From Treponema sp. (GTDB lineage: Bacteria > Spirochaetota > Spirochaetia > Treponematales > Treponemataceae), in the NCBI GenBank assembly GCA_017962415.1, contig JAGCVK010000080.1:1-45228 (forward strand): a stretch of 45,228 nucleotides of DNA. The letters run 5' to 3'. A model generated the notes under the pieces. The model saw only the letters and a list, made by a program, of their open reading frames with translations. It searched no databases and was not told the DNA's origin. Positions 39,989 to 45,228 of the stretch are shown here, piece after piece. A program made the position numbers and the translations under genes. Position 1 is the stretch's first letter; each line of letters begins with the position of its first letter.

Positions 39989-41864
39989 TTCTGAAGACAG
40001 ACTTACGAAGGTTGCAAAAATCTTTATTCTTCTCATAATGCTGATTATTAGCTTTATGATTTATATTTATCGGCTTTTTTCGATGCAGATTATTGAAGGA
40101 AGTAATTATCGTTCTCAGTCGCAAAGAATTTCTAGTAAAATTACGGTTATTTCAGCTCAGCGCGGCGAGATTTTCGACAGAAATGCACTTTTGCCGATTG
40201 TTATTAACACAGATTCCTTTGCGGTTGAAGTAACTCCGGGTGAGATTCCAAAAGACCGTTACGATACTGTAATGCTAAAGCTTGCACATTATCTTGGAAT
40301 CAACAAAACTGATATTGATAAAAAAATTCCTAAAAATATTCGCCGCTCTTATTCAACAATTCAAATTAAATCGAATGTTCCTTTTACTGTAATTTCAAAT
40401 ATTGCAGAAAATAAAATTGATTTGCCGGGCGTTTCGTGGGTTTCAAAACCAATCAGAAACTATCAGCATACGCTTTCGCTTTCGCACATTGTTGGGTATG
40501 TTGGTGATATTAACCAGGACGAAATGACGGTTCTTTACAATCAGGGTTATAAAAAAACTAGTATTGTCGGTAAAACCGGAATTGAAAAACAATACGATTC
40601 TCTTTTGCAGGGTAAAGAAGGCCGCGAAATGTCTACGGTTGATGTTCATGGTCGAATTATTTCTGATACTCCAATTGTTGAGCCACCTGAAATGGGAAAG
40701 AGCCTTGTTTTAACTATTGATTCTGATATTCAAAAACTTGTTGAAGAGGCTTTGGGAAACCGCGTTGGTTCTTCTGTTGTTTTAAAGCCTGCAACTGGCG
40801 AAGTTTTGGCAATGGTTTCTTATCCATTTTTTGATTCTAATATTTTTAATTCTGATGATGCTGGTAATGAATATGCCAAACTTATTAATGATACAACTAA
40901 GCCGCTTTTGAATCGTGCTGTTCAGGTTTCGTATCCGCCGGCTTCAACTTTTAAAATCATAATGTCTGCGGCAATGCTTCAGGAAAATGCATTTCCGGCA
41001 AGCAAAAAAATTGAGTGTAAGGGCGTTATGGTTTATGGTGGCCGCAAATTCCATTGTCACGTTCACGAGCCGGGTCACGGCTGGCTTGATTTAAAGAACG
41101 CAATGGCACAATCTTGCGACGTTTATTACTGGACAGTTGGCCGCGATTATCTTGGAATTGAAAAAATAGCTTCTTATGCGCGCGAGTTTGGTTTTGGACG
41201 TAGTGCGCAGATTGATCTTCCAAGCCAGGTTACCGGACTTGTTCCAACTGCAGAATGGAAGGAAAAGAAATATCACGAAAAATGGCTTGGTGGAGACACA
41301 ATGTCCTGCTCAATTGGTCAGGGCTATATGGAAGCAACTCCGCTCCAGCTTGCAAATATGGTTGCAATGGTAAGTAACGAAGGTGTGATTTATAAGCCAC
41401 ATCTTTTAAAAGAAGTTCGCGACCCGGTTACTGGCGAAATAATAGACGAAGTAAAACCTCAGGTTTTAACAGAATCTACAATTGATAAAGATGTTTGGAA
41501 GCAGATTCAAGAGGCAATGCGTTATACTGTAACAGACGGAACTCCGCAATATCCAATGCATAACAGAATTGTAAAAATCGCTTGTAAAACAGGAACTGCC
41601 GAAGTTGAGCCATACAGTAATCCAAACAGACGAGATGAGCAAAGCTGGCACTCATGGCTTGTTGCTTATGCTCCTTATGATGCGCCGCCGGAAGATCGTA
41701 TTTGTGTTGCAACAATTGTAGAAGCCTGCAACAAATGGGAATGGTGGGCTCCATATTGTACAAACATCATCATTCAAGGAATTTTTGCAAAGCAGACTTG
41801 CGAAGAAGCCACAAAGGCGCTTGGTTTTGAATATCTTACAAAGAATCGCGGCCGCCAGGAATAG
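39981..41864 (+). CDS. mrdA: Penicillin-binding protein 2 (elongasome transpeptidase)
   Basis: A 627-residue class B PBP that cross-links peptidoglycan during elongation. After an N-terminal membrane anchor (residues 13-34) comes the pedestal domain with AQRGEIFDRN. The transpeptidase domain has STFK with catalytic S322, the second motif SCD at 378-380 (a variation on SxN, usual for PBP2), and KTGTAE with K536. Length and motifs show an intact enzyme. It is translated from an ATG overlapping mreD. Confidence 0.96.
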   Translation: MYNSEDRLTKVAKIFILLIMLIISFMIYIYRLFSMQIIEGSNYRSQSQRISSKITVISAQRGEIFDRNALLPIVINTDSFAVEVTPGEIPKDRYDTVMLKLAHYLGINKTDIDKKIPKNIRRSYSTIQIKSNVPFTVISNIAENKIDLPGVSWVSKPIRNYQHTLSLSHIVGYVGDINQDEMTVLYNQGYKKTSIVGKTGIEKQYDSLLQGKEGREMSTVDVHGRIISDTPIVEPPEMGKSLVLTIDSDIQKLVEEALGNRVGSSVVLKPATGEVLAMVSYPFFDSNIFNSDDAGNEYAKLINDTTKPLLNRAVQVSYPPASTFKIIMSAAMLQENAFPASKKIECKGVMVYGGRKFHCHVHEPGHGWLDLKNAMAQSCDVYYWTVGRDYLGIEKIASYAREFGFGRSAQIDLPSQVTGLVPTAEWKEKKYHEKWLGGDTMSCSIGQGYMEATPLQLANMVAMVSNEGVIYKPHLLKEVRDPVTGEIIDEVKPQVLTESTIDKDVWKQIQEAMRYTVTDGTPQYPMHNRIVKIACKTGTAEVEPYSNPNRRDEQSWHSWLVAYAPYDAPPEDRICVATIVEACNKWEWWAPYCTNIIIQGIFAKQTCEEATKALGFEYLTKNRGRQE

Positions 41865-41875
41865 GAGAGGGTAGA

Positions 41876-43189
41876 ATGAGAAATAAATTCTTTTCAATGT
41901 TTGATTATCTTTTGATTCTCGTTGTTCTGACTCTTGTTTCTTTAGGTGTTATGTTTATTTATTCTTCAAGCATAAACTCAGAAGGCGTTTCTGTAACAAA
42001 CGAATACATTAAGCAGATTATTTGGGCTTCGATTGGTTTTGTAATTATGATTGCAGCAACAATTTATGATTACAAACGAACAGCTTCTCTTTCTTTTTAT
42101 TTTTATATTGGTCTTTTGATTTTGTTAGTTTACACAAGATTATTTGGACGATATGTAAATGGTGCAAAAAGCTGGATTGGAATTGGTGAATTTGGAATTC
42201 AGCCTTCGGAGTTTGGAAAGATTTTCTTTATTTTGTATCTTGCAAAAATACTCGATGATACTGCGCATATAAATCAGCTTAGACGTTTTTTTATTGCTAC
42301 GGTGATTCTTTTGATTCCAATGGGACTTATTCTTTTGCAGCCTGACTTGGGAACTGCATCTGTTTATCTTCCTATTTATTTTGTAATGTGTTTTATTGCA
42401 GGAATTCCAATCCGCTATATTGGTTACGTTTTGCTGTTTGGAATTTTTACAATCTTTTTTGCGATTTTGCCTGTTTGGAACTCGGAAATTGCTGTTTCTC
42501 CGCTTGCAATCATAACAATTCTAACAAATATGCGGCTTAGAATGGTTTTGACTTTTGCCTTTTTGATTATTACGCTTTTAGGATATGTAATTCGCCGCTA
42601 TCTTCACGGGCCGCGCTATATTCATTGGATTATTTATTTTACTTCGATTATTACTATGGCGCTTGTTTTTTCGGTAATTTTGGGTAAAGTTCTAAAAGAT
42701 TATCAGATTAAGCGTTTGATTATCTTTATGAATCCGAATAAAGATCCGCTTGGTGCTGGCTGGAATATTATTCAGTCTAAGGTTGCAATTGGTGCCGGCG
42801 GCGTTTTGGGACAAGGCTATTTAATGGGAACTCAGAGCCATTATCGATTCCTTCCGCAGCAAAGTACGGACTTTATTTTCAGCATTCTTTCCGAAGAGTT
42901 TGGCTTTTTGGGTGGAATTGTTGTATTTTCTTTGTATTTTATGATTTTCCTGAAACTTCTTTATATTATCAGAAAATGCGTAAACCGCTATGGTGCTTAT
43001 ATTTGTGCTGGAGTTCTTGGAATGTTCTCGTTCCATTTCTTTATTAATGTTGGAATGGTTATGGGAATAATGCCTATTACTGGAATTCCGCTGCTTTTTC
43101 TTTCGTACGGCGGTTCATCGCTTTTAATGGCAATGACTTGCATTGGACTTGTAATGAACATAAATTACCGAAAAGCTGAGCTAAAATAG
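41876..43189 (+). CDS. rodA: RodA glycan polymerase
   Basis: A 437-residue SEDS-family polymerase with about ten membrane helices. Diagnostic segments are NGAKSWIGIGEFGIQPSEF, LQPDLGTASVYLP, and the C-terminal QQSTDFIFSILSEEFGFLGG with FLSYGGSSLLMAM. It polymerises lipid II into glycan together with PBP2, whose gene ends 11 bases upstream. The long loop around residues 196-225 is larger than in short homologues. Confidence 0.96.
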   Translation: MRNKFFSMFDYLLILVVLTLVSLGVMFIYSSSINSEGVSVTNEYIKQIIWASIGFVIMIAATIYDYKRTASLSFYFYIGLLILLVYTRLFGRYVNGAKSWIGIGEFGIQPSEFGKIFFILYLAKILDDTAHINQLRRFFIATVILLIPMGLILLQPDLGTASVYLPIYFVMCFIAGIPIRYIGYVLLFGIFTIFFAILPVWNSEIAVSPLAIITILTNMRLRMVLTFAFLIITLLGYVIRRYLHGPRYIHWIIYFTSIITMALVFSVILGKVLKDYQIKRLIIFMNPNKDPLGAGWNIIQSKVAIGAGGVLGQGYLMGTQSHYRFLPQQSTDFIFSILSEEFGFLGGIVVFSLYFMIFLKLLYIIRKCVNRYGAYICAGVLGMFSFHFFINVGMVMGIMPITGIPLLFLSYGGSSLLMAMTCIGLVMNINYRKAELK

Positions 43190-43216
43190 AAAATCGAAAC
43201 TGAAAGGAGAACATAG

Positions 43217-43840
43217 TTGCATAAGCTTTCCAAAAAAATGATTGTAATATTTTCACTTCTTTTTATGATTTTTTGTTTTCCAGTTTTTTCTGAAGTTTAC
43301 ATTTCTATCGGTTTAGATTTAAATCTTGATATTAATTGCGATGAAGAAGTTATTGATAAAAATGGATATGTTTTTCCAAGACCTGGTATCTATTTAGGTT
43401 TTGATGGTTTTAAAGCAAGTACAACTGGTAAAAAAAATGCAGTTGGCTTTCATATTGATTGCAACGGAATTTTTACAAATTCTGATGAAACTCTTGGTTT
43501 AGGATTATCATCTCAAATTGGTCCTGGATTTCTTTTAGAAACAAACAAAGAGCAGTGCTTAATATTTTCTCCTGTAGTTTCACTTGGTTTTATTCTTTCT
43601 TTCAGCAACGATAATCAAGATGAAAGAAAGTCGTCATATGGTAGCACCTTTGCTGGATTTGGCTGCAATGTACTGTATTGTTTTCGTTCCGGCTTTAGTT
43701 TCGGTGGCAATTTTTTTTATTATCCTTTTATGAGTATAGATAAATCTGAAACTCAATATAATATAGAAACAACATTCAGTAAAGTAGAAAACTGTTTTTC
43801 AATCGGAATTATGATTTGTTTTACGGATTGGGTTAAATAA
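43217..43840 (+). CDS. Secreted, possibly beta-barrel protein of unknown function
   Basis: A 207-residue protein with a signal peptide (MHKLSKKMIVIFSLLFMIFC, cut near VFSE). The mature part alternates aromatic and small residues in beta strands ending in a Phe/Lys-type tail (SIGIMICFTDWVK), the kind of pattern seen in small outer-membrane beta barrels. The start is TTG at 43217 with AAAGGAGA upstream. It could be a late member of the rodA transcript. No family is recognised. Confidence 0.6.
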   Translation: MHKLSKKMIVIFSLLFMIFCFPVFSEVYISIGLDLNLDINCDEEVIDKNGYVFPRPGIYLGFDGFKASTTGKKNAVGFHIDCNGIFTNSDETLGLGLSSQIGPGFLLETNKEQCLIFSPVVSLGFILSFSNDNQDERKSSYGSTFAGFGCNVLYCFRSGFSFGGNFFYYPFMSIDKSETQYNIETTFSKVENCFSIGIMICFTDWVK

Positions 43841-43932
43841 ATAAAAAAAGGGAAGGGTGGGATAATTTGGAAAAATCTTGAGAAAACCTGTTATATTTCA
43901 AAATATTTATTAAAAACACTTTGGAGTAAAAT

Positions 43933-44412
43933 ATGAAAAAAATATGTTTATTATTTATATTTGTAATATTAAGTGCTAATTGTTTTTCACAAACAATCAA
44001 TCAGTCTTATTTTCCAAAAGACAATAAGATTGATAAACAGTATGAAATAGAGCTTAGCAGTTTGGACGGAAGTAATTCAAAATGGAAAGCTGTAGTTATA
44101 AAATATAACTCAATATGGCAAAAACAAATGTATCTTGAAATGGAAAGATTAATATCCATTATTCCAGACTCAGAAAATAAAATAAGAGAAACTCAGAAAA
44201 AATGGGACGAAGCATTAAAACAAAGCTATTCCTTAGCAGCAGATAATATTGATATTTTTCAAACAGGCGAAATTGTTTACATAGGTGAATTTTTAAACGA
44301 TGAAAAAAATCACTATCGTGAACGAGCAAAATATTATTTATGCTTATATTACACAATAAAAGGCCAACAATCAAAAGATATATCGAATGATAAAACTGAA
44401 TTGGCAAATTAA
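43933..44412 (+). CDS. Secreted protein, possibly LprI/DUF1311-like
   Basis: A 159-residue protein with a signal peptide (MKKICLLFIFVILSANCFSQ, cut after FSQ). The mature part is helical. The ETQKKWDEALKQSYSLAADN helix followed by a region with RERAKYYLCLYYTIKG has the layout of the lysozyme-inhibitor LprI N-terminal domain (DUF1311), but the Cys pattern is incomplete and the match is weak. Its leader TTGGAGTAAAATATG is almost the same as that of the last gene in the window. Confidence 0.55.
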   Translation: MKKICLLFIFVILSANCFSQTINQSYFPKDNKIDKQYEIELSSLDGSNSKWKAVVIKYNSIWQKQMYLEMERLISIIPDSENKIRETQKKWDEALKQSYSLAADNIDIFQTGEIVYIGEFLNDEKNHYRERAKYYLCLYYTIKGQQSKDISNDKTELAN

Positions 44413-44433
44413 AATATTCAACTTGAAATATAT

Positions 44434-44458
44434 GTTAAGCGGACGTGCCACTTGCGCG
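44434..44458 (+). other. Cassette-start-like element (core site plus leader hairpin)
   Basis: GTTAAGC (44434-44440) fits the GTTRRRY core of integron sites exactly. It is followed by GGACGTGCCACTTGCGCGG, in which CGTGC (44444-44448) pairs with GCGCG (44454-44458) with one G-U pair and the loop CACTT. This has the same position and the same GGACG start as the left-hand leader hairpins. No complementary left arm is found upstream, so the attC part is missing or degraded. Confidence 0.45.
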
Positions 44459-44469
44459 GTTGGAATAAA

Positions 44470-44517
44470 ATGAAGAAAAAGATTTCTTTTAATTATTATT
44501 TGCAGTTTCAAAAATGA
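44470..44517 (+). pseudogene. Start fragment of a cassette-type secreted gene
   Basis: After a TTGGAATAAA leader there is an ATG followed by a 15-codon frame (MKKKISFNYYLQFQK) that ends in TGA. The leader and MKKK start match those of genes at 43933 and 44682. It looks like the remnant of a secreted-protein gene; an alternative is chance. The following 160 bases to 44643 hold no convincing gene; a minus-strand frame there lacks a ribosome binding site. Confidence 0.3.
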
Positions 44518-44643
44518 GTATTGAAAACATTCAGCCAGATGCACAGCTGTGCCTATGAGCCAATGAAATTCACGGATTTTGATTTCAGCCAAGGTAATAT
44601 AGCCCTTAAAAAGAATTAGTGAAATTGTTATAATTAAAAACAT

Positions 44644-44670
44644 GTTATGCTGGCGCCCGCTTTGTGGCTC
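44644..44670 (+). other. Second cassette-start-like element
   Basis: GTTATGC (44644-44650) resembles the attC right cores seen at the left end. It is followed by TGGCGCCCGC, close to the GGACGCCCGC of the cassette leaders, and then GGCTC and the ribosome binding site of the last gene. The hairpin is weaker here (GCC with GGC only) and no left attC arm is seen. It is probably a degenerate cassette boundary. Confidence 0.4.
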
Positions 44671-44681
44671 TTGGAGTAAAA

Positions 44682-45228
44682 ATGAAAAAAAATATTTTTA
44701 TAATTTTATTGCTCTTGATTTTTGTAAGCTGCACAAAGAAAAATTCTGCTTCATCTTCAGCAAAAGAAATTTCAGTTCCAGATGAATATGTTGGAATTTG
44801 GATTATAAGCAATCCTAACTATTCATTTCTTCAAATAGAAAAAAATGGAAATTTCAGCATTCGCTCAATGAGTGAAATTTATAAAGGAACTGTTGAAATT
44901 GAAGAAAACAAAATCATCCTTCCTTATTCAGAAAAATTTTATTGCGGGCCGGTTGGAGAATTTGAAAACATATTGGAAATTGATACGATTTTCCCGGATA
45001 AAAAAGATACTTTGTTTACGTATAATGAAAATTATAGAGATTTAAATTATAAAACATGCTTAGAAAATTCAATTTACCAATTTCCTTCAAGAGAGAAAAA
45101 ATCAGAAGTTGGAGAAATATATCAATTAAATTTTGTTGGAGTTGAAGTTTTAAAAATAAATAAAAGTATTGTTTCAACTGAAAATGTGAAATTGAAATTT
45201 AGGCCATATCTAAATGAAAAACAATTAA
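44682..45228 (+). CDS. Lipoprotein of unknown function, cut by the window end
   Basis: An ATG at 44682, eight bases after TTGGAG, opens a frame with no stop up to the window end (182 codons visible). It begins MKKNIFIILLLLIFVSC, a lipoprotein signal with lipidated Cys at residue 17. The mature part is Lys/Glu/Ile-rich with segments such as PDEYVGIWIISNPNYSFLQI and GNFSIRSMSEIYKGTVEIEE. The pattern resembles the lipocalin-like 'xGxW' proteins that bacteria often export, but I do not claim that family. The 3' end is outside the window. Confidence 0.65.
   Translation, partial: MKKNIFIILLLLIFVSCTKKNSASSSAKEISVPDEYVGIWIISNPNYSFLQIEKNGNFSIRSMSEIYKGTVEIEENKIILPYSEKFYCGPVGEFENILEIDTIFPDKKDTLFTYNENYRDLNYKTCLENSIYQFPSREKKSEVGEIYQLNFVGVEVLKINKSIVSTENVKLKFRPYLNEKQL

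Noticed and set aside
44371-44643. 90-codon hydrophobic minus-strand frame between the last two secreted-protein genes
   Set aside because: It lacks a ribosome binding site, its start lies at the edge of the core-like site, and it overlaps the 3' end of the upstream gene. A real cassette gene in reverse orientation cannot be fully excluded.

Overview
The window looks like a chromosomal segment of a host-associated Treponema-like spirochaete. The evidence is low GC, frequent TTG and GTG starts, many secreted or lipoproteins with short basic signal peptides, a dnaG-rpoD block next to an A-type RNase P RNA, a complete mreBCD-mrdA-rodA cell-shape operon, and a cassette array resembling the chromosomal integron known in Treponema denticola. 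The species cannot be named from the sequence alone.

Left end (1-3739): an integron gene-cassette array without an integrase in view. Three attC-like sites (957-1022, 2431-2497, 3605-3739) and one site cut by the window edge (2-8) delimit three cassettes. Cassette A carries a secreted YARHG-domain protein. Cassette B carries a DinB-like protein plus an AbrB/PIN toxin-antitoxin pair with its own promoter. Cassette C carries an XRE/zinc-ribbon regulator and a ClbS/DfsB-family protein. The cassettes begin with a small GC-rich hairpin just after the recombination point, and its stem changes in a compensatory way between copies. I regard this leader hairpin as the best candidate here for an undescribed element.

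Next (3781-5589) is a degraded zone: a short coiled-coil ORF that may be a transposase remnant, a secreted protein on the minus strand, and a headless gene fragment. From 5665 ordinary housekeeping genes follow: RNase Z; a Gld-type ABC exporter (ATPase, permease fused to a GldG-like domain, DUF4340 protein); a CPBP membrane protease; a PilZ protein; a secreted repeat protein; ComEC; rsmA (split here by a one-base frameshift); a YggS-type protein; and two adjacent RluA-family pseudouridine synthases. These genes overlap or nearly touch and probably form a few operons.

Middle (18.8-31.3 kb): tRNA-Leu(CAG), a lipoprotein, a LysR regulator divergent from metE, a CCA-adding enzyme, AroH chorismate mutase, a GT5 glycogen synthase behind a repeat-rich promoter region, tRNA-Thr and tRNA-Tyr, an MBL-fold hydrolase, and mltG.

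Right part (31.3-43.2 kb): dnaG, rpoD, a zinc-ribbon coiled-coil protein with an acidic tail, rnpB, a TPR membrane protein, and the mreB-mreC-mreD-mrdA-rodA elongasome operon. The last 2 kb return to accessory, secreted-protein genes with cassette-like starts (core site, hairpin, ribosome binding site) but no complete attC. The final gene runs off the window. Eroded or isolated cassettes may therefore also sit on the far side of the conserved block.
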